A stretch of DNA of 64,000 bases. Source: Rallus limicola. Lineage: Eukaryota; Chordata; Aves; Gruiformes; Rallidae. This document shows, piece after piece, positions 21,488 to 33,770 of the stretch (position 1 is the stretch's first letter; every line of letters begins with the position of its first letter). A program made the translations under genes and the position numbers. The notes under the pieces were generated by a model. The model was not told the DNA's origin and searched no databases. It saw only the letters and a list, made by a program, of their open reading frames with translations. The stretch is from NCBI GenBank assembly GCA_022605955.1, contig JAKCOZ010000001.1, positions 81,952,520 to 82,016,519 on the forward strand, written 5' to 3'.

Positions 21488-24400
21488 ACGTGCTCTGGAA
21501 GGGATTTTCCCTCTGCTCTTACGTGGACATCTGGGTGCCTCTTGGTTTACATAACTCTGAGAAACATCTGGGGTTTAAAATTCCTGGTACCTCAATTTGT
21601 TATGGAAATAAAACGTGTGCTTGTTGGATAAGGATGCTGTTTGCAGCTTACGCCACTTGTTGAGTCAGAGGGAGGAGGAAGAGAAGAGAGGCTCAGTTAA
21701 CGCATGCAGCGCTCCTTCCCAATTCTTTTGATAATGGTCTCAGGCAGCTGATTGCGCCCTTCCTGAAGTACATAGAAAATGCCAGGAGACTGCTTTCTGC
21801 CAGACCAGCAGAGGCTCTCTCCATGGCTGCATGCAAAGAAGGGCACGTTTCAGAGAAGTATTTTTAGGGCCAGGGAGCTGACAGACCTGGAGAGGGAAGG
21901 CACCTCTCCAGAAGCTGAGTTGGGCAAGCACAGGGTGTCCATCCACCCTGTCCCTCTGCCAAAGCACCCCCGACCTGGAAGCAAGCCGCTTCTCACAGAG
22001 ATGAGCAAGCTGCTCACCTGCCTTCCCAGACTCACCCCTTCCCCCATGTCTCTCCATGGACCTGCAGAGCACCCTGATGGGCCACACTTACCTGCCTGGC
22101 AGGAACCCAACCCAGCCCAGATAAGCTGGAGGTGCCCCTGCAGCTGCAGACAGCACCCTCCCCCCCACCGCCCCACCCGCCTCTGGCTGGCCTGTGCAAG
22201 GCTGGCACTAGGAACCCAGCTCTAGGTCACTGACTGACTAGCATCCACCCCTCCCAGGAAGACAGTTTATTTTTTTAATACAGTTCCTATTGTTCAGGTG
22301 ATTAAAGACGCAGTTGAGGCTTGTGGCATTTTTCCTCTGGGATGTAATTAGGGAGGAGGAAAAATTAATCTGTATCTTTATTAACTCTTCCAAATCCAAG
22401 CTAAGACATAGGAGAGGCCCCAGCAGAGCAGGGTAAGGGCCATTATTTTTATTATCTAGCCATTGCCCTGGCTCTGACAGTGGCAGCTACCATGCGTCCA
22501 GCAAGATGGCAAGACATAGGAAAGCACACGCTGGTAATTGTTGGAGGTGCCCAGTCAGCCTCCAGCACTACCCTGTGCCAGTGGCAGTGTGCCAGTAACT
22601 GGATTATAAATGTTACCAGAAAAAAAATAATCTGCCTACTTTTGTATAGGAAAGTTTTGCAATCTTTTCCTTAAAGCTGCAGTTCCTGGTATCAAGGGGT
22701 TGCACAGGGGCTTTGATCGAAAAGAAACAGGATTTTAGCTGTCACGACTGCATAGGCAAGTCTGAGGACATCAATGGCACCCATATCCAGAGGGCATTAA
22801 ATAAAGGGATTTTTTTCTCCCTATTTGTTTAATAATCCTTTGATTTCTGTGTTTCAAAGGCCTCTTCCTTGATGACTAAACACCTGAAATTAGTGGCATT
22901 GCACACAAGTATTTTTTCTTTGCACAAAGATAAGCATTTTTCTTGACATTTAAGACACCTTGGCTCTTCTTTTCAGAGGCAGCAAACACAACGTCACTCC
23001 CACAATCTCCACTGAGCCCCCCACCTACCTCATGAGCAAGAGTCTGGAAACACTCATACTCTGGAGCAGGTCAAGTAAAAAAATAAATAAAAAATCGCTT
23101 TAGGGCCACCTACAGCTGTATGTAAGCCCAGCTAGAAGGACGTATTGCTGACATGCTGTGCAGTAGATTTCTCTTTCATGACCACCTTCACTATCCAACT
23201 TGCTATTTACTAAACAAGGTTAGATATAAAATACAAAATATGTACAGAGGAGACTGCAGTAAACTAGATTTCTCATGTACCTTGAACCACCTTATCTGCA
23301 CTCTGCCCCAACTCCAGTAAGGGCTGCTAACATCGTAAACCTTTTAATTAATATAAAAGAATGCTTAGAAAGAACCAGCTGGCTGGAGGAAAGTTTCCTT
23401 TGCCCCGCCCCTTGTGAATCACACTGACACGTAGTATTTGATTTTGTTCTACTAGGTGGTTTAGGGTACTTTGTCCTAAGAATACAAAAGGAGCTTCTGA
23501 TCTCAGGACATGGGCTATGCTTTTATGATCACAGACTATGAAACTGCAAGACACAGACTGAGATATTTTACAGGACATTAGTACAACTAATTAATTTCTT
23601 CTCCTATAGCTTTAGACTTACCCGAGGGTTGGTGGTTTGGTTTTTAAAGGGAGGCAGTAAATAAAATCTCAAGGATACATTTAGGACTGCTCTACAGTAG
23701 CCTTGGATAAGAGAATGCATGCTAATGTATCAGTGAGATGCACTGAGACTCAGTTGAGAAAAGCTAAGTAGATGCTAGGATGTACCGGTTTCTAGGCACC
23801 TGAATATAATCACACATCTTTCTGAAGGTGGGCTTTTGTTTATTTTAAAATGCATCTGTTTGGACAACCACTGAAAACAACCATTGTTTTCATTCTTTCA
23901 GTAGATTTCAAGCTGTGAGCCTTTCTCTGTGATGGGGCTGTTGGAAATCAAGTAATCCCTGGCACTCAGAAGTAGTAGGAAAAACGAGCAGGATAAAGAA
24001 TTTTCCAATCCTAAAATCATTACATTCAGGATTCACAAATGCCTGAGGTTTATATTTATATTTAATTCTTAAAGCTTTTAACTGTGACCTCTTCCAAAAC
24101 ACAGCCAATCTGCATGAGATCCACTCCCATGCCCCCACCAAAAAGATGTGACATAAAATTTGAATGTTATTTAGCTTAATTAATCTGAATACCGAGCTTT
24201 TCCCTCCCTAATTACATTGCCCAACTCTGGTTTTGCAAAATGCTGTTTAGGTAAACCAATTTGTGTGCATATGTGTGCTGTGTTGAGAACTATAAAAATA
24301 ATTAAAATTCTTCTTTTATTAAATTCTTGAACTGAGCTTTCTCTATTCATCACAGGAAATCCTGTAGAAGAACAGTCTTGCACTGAAGAAAAGGAAAGGA

Positions 24401-24863
24401 CATGTCTTCAAATAAACTCTGTTTTAATAAATTATGTTTGAGAGTAAACACTCAAAAAAATCTAGAGGTAGGATTTGTGCAAATGTAACATGTGGGGAAA
24501 TGACAGAGCACCTATTTGTCATTATTGCACACAACCCTAATTTAAGCAACAGTATCCCAGTTAATAATGTAGGAAGAGATTGGAAAGGAAGAGGTTAAAG
24601 TTTTAATTGGTTGTTTACTGTTTCAATTCTAGGCAGCATTTATGTATCTGCTCAACAGTGTGATGGTTTAGGGAATAATGGTGGGAGTACTGACTGTAAG
24701 CTGCAAGTTACAAGCCCATGAACAAGCCACGATCTGATGTAGTAAATCACAAGTCAGATGCTCTTGTAGGTCGTGACATCATGGGCACCTGAAGCACTAT
24801 TTATAAGCTGTACCATACACTGTCAAGAGTATTGCAAATTCAGAGAGGCCTGAGACTTTAAAT
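21488..24863. other. Unassigned noncoding sequence
   Basis: A C-rich stretch (about 21900-22220) is flanked by AT-rich DNA. It is low in CpG and does not look like a promoter island. Open frames of up to 148 codons there are explained by the base composition. An A-rich run lies at about 23078-23095. No gene or repeat family recognised. Confidence 0.6.
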
Positions 24864-25120
24864 TACAGAATTGTAGGGGTTGGAAGGGACCTCCAGAGAT
24901 CGTTGGGTCCAACCCCCCTGCCAGAGCAGCTCCCTAGCTCATATTGCACAGGGAGACGTCCAGACAGGTCTTGAATATCTCCAGAGAAGGAGACTCCACA
25001 ACCCCCCTGGGCAGCCTGTCCCAGGGCTCTGTCACTGTCACAGTGAAAAAGTTCTTTTGCATGTTGGTGCAGAACTTCCTATGCTCCAATTTGAGGCCAT
25101 TGCCCCTTGTCCTGTCAATG
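24864..25120 (-). mobile_element. CR1 retrotransposon 3' end, antisense
   Basis: Reading the + strand, the copy starts at its own 3' end (aattgtaggggttggaaggg) and runs back through ctccagagat, ccaacccccctgccagagc and ctagctcatattgcacaggg. It then reaches the ORF2 C-terminal region (cagcctgtcccagggctctg, ttgaggccattgccccttgt). That is the canonical bird CR1 order. It shares the subfamily of the copy at 60680-60860 (the GCAATATGAGCTAGGGAGCTG block). It is the only young CR1 here on the - strand, and is truncated at about 25120. Confidence 0.95.
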
Positions 25121-28100
25121 TTTAGGATTCTTTTCTTATGGCCTTTCTTTGACAGGGTGGCCTATTTGTGTCAAGTTTAAGGCAACAGAAAGGCAGGATT
25201 GCTTGAGGCCACCGCTCATGAGGTGGGGCCAGGCACTTGCATAGAAGGAACCCAGTGGAGTCAAGTAGATGGGAGTTGTGCTGCTGAGCTGGCTACCACT
25301 GCTGCTCCTTCAAAAGTAGTTTTACTTCCAGCTTCACTAAGCTGACCTGAAATACCAACAAAGAAATATTCAAAGAGTGCAATGGGGAAAACATTGAGGG
25401 TGAGTGAAGGTAAGATGACCAGAAAGTGACCAAAAATGACCTGAAGGGACACAAGGCTGGAAAAGTCACTCCTGGTAGTGCCCTGCTGTCAGGCAGTGCA
25501 GTCAGTAAATGTCACCACCCATGCCACTGCTTATGGTGGCTTTTTGGGTGGAAGATGGGAACAATCATATTCTTCTGTGCTATATCACAGGGTAGAATGG
25601 TTTTGCCTAAATCTGCTTTGGTAATCGCACTGTAAGTTGCTCTAACACAACTGCTAAAGCAGCTGACGCAGCACTGAGGTCTGGGAGAGGTGATGCTTGC
25701 GCTTGCAAACCATCCTAACCACCAGTCCTACGTAGTTCTAATTCAGGAAAGCACTGAGTCTTGGTTCCTATGTGTTAGAGACTGCTTTACGAGTAGCAAA
25801 GCATCTGCTGTCTCTCCTGACAGGCATATTCAGATCAGGATCAGCTTATTTCCAGGATTGGTCCCTTTCACAGGGGTCAGGGCTGCAGTGCAGGTGGCTG
25901 CCAGCACAAGGGCACTTCTGAAGCGGCTGTGGAATTTCTCCAGGAAGATTGTCCTCTGTGTGCAAAGCTTTAGAGAGCAAGGCACCACAAACTTTTCTAA
26001 TCTGATCAAAGAGAGGCACTGCAAAATCCTCATGCATAATCACTGATTTGATAGAGCAGTCAGCGGGAAAAGAAGGGGAGAGAGAGTAACAGCAAGCCTT
26101 GGAGGCTTCTAACTATTTAATTCAATCACAAAAAGGTAACAGCTGTTTAGTTAAAAGCAGCATCCCCATATAATTACTGCAATTATGCCGAAATACATTA
26201 TTTTGTTTACTCCAAATTGACTGCAACTTTCACCGGTGCTCAGCACATTTATACTGCTAAGCAAGCAGGCAAGTTAAACACGTCACCAGCCGCTCCTCCC
26301 CTTCTGTTGTGCCAGCCCCTCTCTGAGGTCTCAGATCCTCTGGAGGGGACTCACCATGGCCAACACATTGCTGCGGCTAGGAAATGGTCAAAAAGTCCCG
26401 TTTTTATATTCTTTAGGGAGACTAAAGGGCCCTCCTGGTACTATACCACATGAAGGGTTACTGTAGTGGGTTTTAGCTGCACTGCCATAACCAGGTCATC
26501 TACTGTTACCAGCAAGGTTATCGTTGGGTAACTGCGGATACAGCTGGGGGCGAATGGACATCCTGAGGCACAGATGTTTTCTGTGTGACTGACCGTGCTG
26601 GAAGACCAACCGATGCACATTTTGTTTGCGTCTGAGTTTTCCAAGAACTGAGCTAGCCAGCAGACACTTCTTGTTAAGCTCTCCAGAAAGGAAGCCCACT
26701 TCTCTGGTACAAAGGCATCGGTACTGCCAGCTGAAATTTCAGGCAAAAGGACTGACAGCAGGTGCCAAGGAGCTAAAAAACAGAATACTTAAGTAAATCC
26801 TGTATGAAATATGCATGATTCAATTTCCTTCTGCTTTCAGGATCAAGTGACTAATTGTAATTAGTTGAATTGTTAAGGTAAAAATCGATCTCCTAAAGGA
26901 ACTTGCAAAGGATTTCCTAAAATAGCCCTCTGAAATTTCCAGGTCTCTTTTATGTTCTTCCAAACAAAACTATAAAGCAGCCAGAGAGTCACAAAAATGA
27001 AAGCATCTCCTCCCTTTCCCTGCTTCAGGAAGGTGGAGATGGTGTTCTCTTGACCTCCTGACTGAGGGCTGCAGTTTTCCCCTTGAAATGACCCCCCCGT
27101 ATTTCACTAGAAATAATGCTAGTATACAGCAGGAAGGAAGCAGGAGTGACTTGTGGCTGCTGCGATAAAGAGTCGCTCAATGAGCACTGCTGCTGTGGGA
27201 AGCTTTACCAAGGAGATCTGCCCTGCTCCTGAGCTGGAACTCCGTGGTCAAAGTTTCTGGCAAACGTTTCCAGCTGGGATTGAAGTCCTGAAGTTAAAAA
27301 TTCCTGGTACCCAGCGGTGCTTAGTTTGGATTTGGCATTTCCTGATGGCATTTACCCTGGTAGAACAGTCCCTGCTATCTCAAGAGCTCAAAAAGGAAAG
27401 CAGATGCCGGGGACCTGCAAGGCTGGCTAACAGGCTCCAGTCCAGCACCAATGACTGGAGATAGGGACCAGAAGCCGTTCCCAGCTGGCAGGGGCTCGGC
27501 TTCCTGTGTGACATGAGTCAGTGGCGCTGGGCCAGGGACCAGGAAGAACAAAGTACCCTCAGTGCAGCAAACAGAGACACCAGGGACTGGGTGGCTTAGC
27601 AAAGCCTGGGCTCTTCTTGGGGTTTTTAGACACAGCCTCCTGCTGCTGGGGCAGCAGTGCTGTTGGGACCATGAGCGGAGGGCCGCGCGAGTGTAAGGCT
27701 GTTTGGAAATTTTCATTAGAACCAAGGTGGGCCTGCGGAGGAGCAAAACTCTACTGCTGGCTTGCTGATGCTGCTATCTCATTCTCCACACAACTCCAGC
27801 GGAGATTTAAAATCCCCAACAGCAAGTGTCAAACCCCTGGAGACATCTGCCCCTCACTGCAGCAGGGAATCCCCTGCAGGCTTTGGCTTCAGCATAGGAG
27901 CCGAGCACGGTCCCGCAGAAAGCAGTGGAGCCACCTGTCTGGTCCAGCCTTTCATGTCCCGTCCCCACTCTCCCCTCCCCCCGTTACACTGAACATGAGA
28001 CTGGGGACACCTTCAACTTTAAGCAGCTTTCTCGTTTTTCTGAGGTCTAAAATGCCCCACCTAGATACTTCTGAGACAGGAAAAGTTAGCGTTTCAGATA

Positions 28101-30023
28101 AGCAACCTGATATTCAAAGGAGTTGTCTCTGATAGATTCGGAGTCTGTAAAACAAGGTTGTGCAGGGACACGAGCAAAGAGAAAACACTTGGATTAATGA
28201 AAGAAGTGAGTAACAATAGATTTAATTAATCAATAACCACACAGACACCCTTCAGAACCACTGCCAGCCAGCTGGAAAGTTTCTCTCTTGCATAACAAAC
28301 TAAAACTCGAAGTGCTTTATTGCTCAATGGAGATTTTTTTTTTTAAACCCTTAGGTTTGCATTTCATCTGGAATTACTGACCTTTCAAAAACATTGACCC
28401 TTTTGTGTGCAGCCTTTTTTTTTTTTTTCTTTCCTCTTCTGGTGAAAGGATGAGAGAAAATGTCAAATGACATTGAACTGATAACTGGTGTAGTTGTCTC
28501 AGAAATACCTATGGATGATTTTTCCAGAATGAACAATGTGTCCCAGAACACATTTTGAAATGTGGACTCAGAGTTGATAGCTCCCAAGGACATACCTGCT
28601 GCATGTGCTCATGAACACATGCTGGGAAGTGTCCAAAAAACCTTTTTTTTTCCTTTTTTTTTTTTTTTTTTCTATGATAAGAGGCTCTTACAAGGACTAT
28701 ACAGGCAGAGAGCTGGAGATAGAAGAACTGTTGACCTGAAGAGACAAGTCCTAAAGAGACAAGATGACCATGAAAAAGGAGAATGAACAGTACTGAAGAG
28801 ACCAGTCAAGGTAATGCTGAGCAGCACCTATCACCTAGTACAGAGGCGGCTTATCTTAAACCAGAACAAGGCACTCCTCAACTGGAATAACCACAACTGC
28901 AGGTAGGACCAGACGTGCCAAGGAAAGGGACCACCAAAATGAAGCATGGAAAGTACTATTTTTGGTCTAGTAGGAAAATCAGCTCTTTTAAGACTGTCCT
29001 TCTTGTGGCACATGGATTTAATGCAGCACCCCCACTCCACTCCCCAAACTGAACAAAATAAATACATTCAAAAGCAGAGGCATCCCTTCTCATGTGACCT
29101 AGCCTACTTTCCTTAGTGGGATACTCCAATTTGACCCATCATGAGCAGATGAATCAAATGTTCAGAAATGGATTAACCTGAAGTGCAGTTTCCTCATTCC
29201 TCTTCCTGACACCACTCCTCATCTCATGTAGATAAAGAAAAGGGAACACCGATTCTGCATTTTTCACTGGTGACCTTGTTCTTGGGAACCCAGGCACTGG
29301 AATCTAAGCCACTTTTCCACAGTTCCCAGCAAGTTCAATATAAGTATTTCCCATTAGCCGTGGGCTAGCTTTGGTTCACCAGTGCAAAGAAAAGACACAT
29401 CATATGTCCTTACCACTATGTTTGAGATCATATGTTTCTTCTGGAAGGTATTTTCCAGTGGTTGGTATCCTGAGAAATAAAGTACCTTACCCTGCACTAC
29501 AGATTTGCTACCCTGGAGTCATCTGACTAGGCTTTTAAAATCCAAACCTCCCCCTCTGTGCTTCTCTTTACACACTCATTCTCCCAAGTCGTGATAAATG
29601 TTCTGAATCAGGCAGATATTTAATAAATACAAAGAAAATCCCACTAGAAACATGTACATTATTTATAGAAGTTTTAAAGCTATGAGCAGTGCTTAAATTC
29701 TAATCACTACATGTAACAAAAAAAATTCCAACAGCCGAGCGCCAAGTTCCATGGTGACATCAGCACTGTAAGTTATGCAATGTAAGCGTGATTGTTTTAC
29801 ACACTGAGAGACTATGGAAGGGGCAGAGAACAGGAAGGAGAGCAAATAGTGGAGAACTGCAAGCAGTGAACAAGCAGTGGTTTTTCCTTCTGATTTTGCA
29901 GTTTGTAACAACCTTGTGTCCGTAGTTTTGGAGGGGGGGTTGCCCTCTCCTGTCCAAACACATTGAGCACTACAGCCTAACCATCTGTGTTTGGCCCTGT
30001 AGCACTGCACCAAGTTAGGTCTT
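25121..30023. other. Unassigned noncoding sequence with T-runs
   Basis: No gene recognised. The 203-codon frame at 27521-28132 (+) has no domain and sits in a GC-rich patch. Two long T-runs lie at 28415-28428 and 28643-28671. A C-rich stretch at 27950-27985 is unremarkable. Confidence 0.6.
28643..28671. repeat. Poly-T tract
   Basis: T9, CC, T18. A shorter T14 lies at 28415-28428. No SINE body adjoins either run, so they are read as simple repeats rather than antisense retroposon tails. Confidence 0.9.
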
Positions 30024-30929
30024 GGGACCAAGCTGAGTGGTGCAGTTGACACACCAGAAGGATGAGATGATCTTAAAGGTCTTTTCCAACCTTGTGATTC
30101 TGTGATTCTGTCATCCAGAGGGTCCTGGACAAGCTGGAGAAGGGGACCCATGTAAACCTCATGAGGTTCAAGTCCAAGTGCAAGGTCCTGAACCAGGGCC
30201 AGGGCAATCCTTGTCATCAATACAGGCTGGGAGATAATGTGATAGAGAGCAGCCCTGCAGAGAAGGACTTGGGGGTGCTAGTGGATGGAAGTTCAACATG
30301 ATCCAACAATGTGCACTCATAGCTCAGAAGGCCAAACCTATCCTGGGTTGCATCAAAAGGACTGTGGCCAGTAGGTCAAGAAGGTGATTCTCCCCTCTAC
30401 TTTGCTCTTGTGAGACACAATCTGGAGTGTTTTGTCCAGTTCTGGAGTCCCCCACATAAGAACGACATGGAACTGTTGGAACAAGTCCAGAGGAGGGCCA
30501 TGAAGATGATTAGAGGGCTGAAGCACCTCTCCTGGGAAGATGGGCTGAGTGAGTTGGGGATTTTTAGTCTGGAGAAGAGAAGGCTCTGGGGAGGTCTTAT
30601 AGCAGCCTTCCAGTACCTGAATAGGGCCTACAAGAAAGCTGGGGTGTGTAGTGATAGGATGAGGGGGAATAGTTTTAAATTGGAAGGGGTAGATTTAGAC
30701 TAGCTATTAGGAAGAAATTCTTCACTGCAAGGGTGGTGAGGCCCTGGCACAGGTTGCCTGGGGAGGTGGTGGCTGCCCCCACCCTGGAGGTGTTCAGGGC
30801 CAGGTTGGATGGGGCCTCGAGCAGCCTGGTCTAGTGAAAGGTGTCCCTGCCCATGGCAGGGGGTTGGAACTTGATGATTTTTAAAGTCACTTCCAGCCCA
30901 AACCATTCTGTGATTCTGTGATTCTATCA
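30024..30929 (+). mobile_element. CR1 retrotransposon, 0.9-kb 3' portion
   Basis: This is the longest CR1 here. It begins at ggaccaagctgagtggtgca and runs through the ORF2 C-terminal half to a double ATTCTGTG-type tail. Recognisable ORF2 residues include VQFWSPPHKNDMELLEQVQR, RGLKHLSWEDGLSELG, FSLEKRRLWG and AAFQYL. The frame 30410-30703 keeps 97 codons open. It then shifts, and a block is missing after KKAG when compared with the copy at 1879. The product would be the reverse transcriptase C-terminus; the endonuclease and catalytic RT motifs are absent. The 3' UTR is of the 'CCCATGGCAGGGGGTTGGAA' type, a different subfamily from the copies at 1879 and 44100. A second CR1 tail interrupts it at 30069-30111. 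An antisense frame at 29693-30220 is a shadow. Confidence 0.95.
30069..30111 (+). mobile_element. CR1 3' tail nested inside another CR1
   Basis: gatcttaaaggtcttttcc, then aacc and a double gattctgt tail, is the final 43 bp of a CR1. On both sides the host CR1 continues: gacacaccagaaggatgaga before it and catccagagggtcctggac after it. In my recollection of the consensus those two host blocks are adjacent (GATGGGATGCCATCCAGAGG). The simplest reading is an insertion of a 43-bp truncated CR1 into an older one. A template switch during one insertion is the alternative. Confidence 0.7.
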
Positions 30930-33330
30930 ACCACCAGCAAGGTTGGCTAACCAGGTTACGCAGCTTGCACGGGAGAGGCAGGAAAGAGAAAGCATCCAAT
31001 TCTCTAAGCCAAGAGCTCTGGACTTGATTGTGCTCTGCGTTTTCATTAATCTTTTTCAATGGTTCAAGCCCTGCTACTCCAAATCAAGGAAGGGATGAAG
31101 AAATGTTCCTAGATGCATTTCTGGTGCTGAAACACATTACAGTAAATTACTGCTCATCCAAGAAGCATGAGAGCAAGTGGTGACCGCATGATTCTGATGG
31201 TCTTTTACGTTATTCACATTCTGGGCCTCACTGAACAAAGCTCTGATAGGCAGAGAAGTGGTGATGAGCATCTAGACCCCCAGGGTGGATTTGAACTCTG
31301 AAACGGTTTGATTGGTGGATTTTGCATCAGGTTTTGGGTTTCCCTGCACTGTGCAGAGACACTCATGGCCAAAGCTCCTTCACACAGACCCCCCTGCAGC
31401 GTGCTGCTGCACTGATGTACCCAGCCTGAATGCAGATGCAGCTTGCTTTGCTTTTACACCTTGCTGGGCAGCAACATACTGCTTTCAGACCTAGATTGGC
31501 TAGGAAAGGAGGAAATGGAAAAAACAGGAGCGAGGTCAGGTAGCAGGGAGCAATGATAACAATAAATGCCATCTAAAGACAAATAGCAACATGGCTTATC
31601 CTTACAAAAGTTACACATGTGCTAAGAACATCTGCTGAAGCACTTTCCTCATGATTCCTTTACAGCTAAGAAGTCACACCTGCCTGCTCTATCTCAGGGG
31701 TTTCCTAGGAAAACATCATCATCTAATCACATAACAATGTGGGATGTACAGAGTCTGGAATTAAAGTTGTCATCCTTAGCAGGCTCGCAGCTGTAGCACG
31801 CTGCCTCAATTTTAAGTCACCCAGCTTTGAGAAGGTTTCCAGAATGGGTCCCTCACTCAGCAAGGAAATTCACGTGGAGCAGCTGTGAGATTGACCACAG
31901 GCTATTGTGTACTGGACTGAGACCTAAGAATCCACACAAACCTGGCTAAACACCCCATCCTTCCAAGCAGTTAACAACAGGACCATGACAGAGCCTGCTC
32001 CTTTCACCACCATGGACTTTAGACAGGAATTTTACATCTTCCAACCTTAATCTTCTTGGAGCAGAGAGGTTAATTAGGTTCTGTTAACTCAAAGATAATT
32101 TTTACAGAACCTGAGCATCTTCTTTCCGTCATAAACCAGTGATATGTATCTGTTGTCTCAATTAACTGACGTGATTCCAAGTCAAAGAAATCATGTTGAA
32201 GGCTGAAGTCTAAAGTGGAGAAGGGATCTATCTTATGGATGCAGATCCTGTTTCGCTTACCCTTGCATACATCAGAGGACCTGCACCGAATACAAGGCAG
32301 GTGCCATTGCTGGGACAGAACTGCACTTTATCCCAACAGGTCCTGATTTAACTGCTCTCTTTCCTAGTGCTTAAACTGGCGCATGCAAGTAGTCCAGCTG
32401 AATCAGACTATGCCCAGGACAAATATAGTTTGTTGGACTGGTGCCACAGTTCTTATCATCTTCCAGAGTTAAGCCCACAGTGTTTCAGACCTTTACGCAT
32501 GTGTTAGAGAGACTAAGATAGGACCATCGGTCATGGTCTATCAGTATTTAAGAACCTCTATATTTGACACGGAAAACCCTTTAGAAAAAAAAAGCAAACC
32601 CAAAAATATTTGGACCACAGAAGTATGAACAATCAGCAAGTGACTTGGGATGATGAAGGAAACCTAATGAAGCTATCTCGAAGCAAACGTATTAGATTTT
32701 CCTGTATACAGTGGCAACTCACATGCAGTATTATTAACCAAGAGAACTTGCACTTGAGTAACTCCAAAGTTTCAAAGCCTAGCAGATGCTGTTTAAAAAT
32801 ACTCAATAACATTAAATGTATTGCTTACACCACAGGTTACTGATCAGGTAATTTAAAATCCATGTATTTTACCTGTGTGCTGTTCAGCTTTCCCCCCTGA
32901 CTTTGGACAGGAAACGCAGGCATCTTCATGTCAGAGATTTCTGTCCTATTCCAGCTCTGAAATAGTGATCCACTTTGCCTATGTCAAGGTATTTCTATTT
33001 GTAATGTTTTGCCACTGCCATCCCTGAAGCCTTCTCTTCAAAGACAGTACAAGCCCATCCCTTCCAGTTTGTCCCCTCACAAAGTAAGGGCAAGGAGTAG
33101 GAGTTTTCTTCCCTCTTTAACCCATTCAACCCAGGCCCCTCTTCACAGACCCTCCTGAAACTATGGTGTCAAATTGCACCTATAAAGGTTCTTGTGGCAT
33201 TTATTTTCCCCAAACATCCTGTTTCCCTTTCCAGTGTTGGTCATTGGGAACCCAATGGAGATTTCCATTTACCCTTATTTATATAATGAAATTATAGCTT
33301 GCAGCTTTTCTGCTAGAGCTTACACTTAGT
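30930..33330. other. Unassigned noncoding sequence
   Basis: Nothing recognisable: no exon-like frame above 77 codons with family resemblance and no repeat family. A string at 32003-32017 resembles half of a REST/RE1 site but lacks the other half. Confidence 0.6.
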
Positions 33331-33770
33331 AGAAATATAAAAATATTGGGTTGGAAGGACCTCATCGGTCCCTTCCTTACAACAGAGTGAATGTGGACCA
33401 CCATTGTCTAACAGAGCTTTATTCCTACAGGACTACATAAAGAGAGACTTCACAGCCTTCAAGGCTCCTTCACTGCTGCTCTCTTCCTATTTTCAGAATA
33501 AATCTACTTCTGATAATTAACCAAAATCTTTGTTTATGCAAACAAAGCTGGCCACTATTTGTTGCATATCCTTCCTGCCACGGAAGCAGAGAACAATTAA
33601 TCCCTGTTCTTCTTATAGTTCCATTAGAAGACAGTTTTCCATGCCCCCCCCCCCCCCCCCCCAATCTTCTTCCTGCTAAACTTAGCAAACCCAATTCCTT
33701 CAATCATTTGGCTTTGGCCAGGTCTTTGAGCCCTGTGACACTTTTCATCGTTCACCTCTAAACACACTTA
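33331..33770 (-). mobile_element. Ancient CR1 LINE, antisense, heavily diverged
   Basis: On the + strand, several blocks follow the reverse complement of an old amniote CR1 in order. Near 33345 is attgggttggaaggacct (3' tail). At about 33552-33588 are ccactatttgttgca and ccttcctgccacgg. At about 33589-33617 come gagaacaattaatccctgt and tcttctta. After the C-run are aatcttcttcctgctaaac and caaacccaattccttcaatc, then cttttcatcgttcacctct. Consensus counterparts include CCCATTGCTTCTTGTCC, AGAACAATTTTTCTCC, TCAGTCTTCTCTTCTCC, AAACAAACCCAATT and ATCATTTTTGTTGCTC. Core confidence is highest for 33550-33770; the stretch between 33380 and 33550 is only loosely matched. No coding capacity remains. Confidence 0.75.
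33644..33662. repeat. C19 homopolymer inside the ancient CR1
   Basis: Nineteen consecutive C, where the old CR1 consensus (antisense) has about six C (CATGTCCCCCCTCAGTC). The run therefore seems to have grown from the ancestral element sequence. It could form an i-motif or, on the other strand, a G-quadruplex. Its exact length is prone to sequencing error. Confidence 0.95.

Noticed and set aside
21880..22220. C-rich stretch as a CpG-island promoter
   Set aside because: Rich in C but poor in CpG; no initiator or TATA context and no downstream exon.
27521..28132. 203-codon open frame on the + strand
   Set aside because: Lies in a GC-rich patch where stops are rarer; the residue pattern looks random and overlaps other frames.
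29693..30220. 175-codon open frame on the - strand
   Set aside because: Its first part is the antisense of the CR1 at 30024-30929, so it is a shadow.
32003..32017. REST/RE1-like half site ttcaccaccatggac
   Set aside because: The second half of the RE1 motif is absent.
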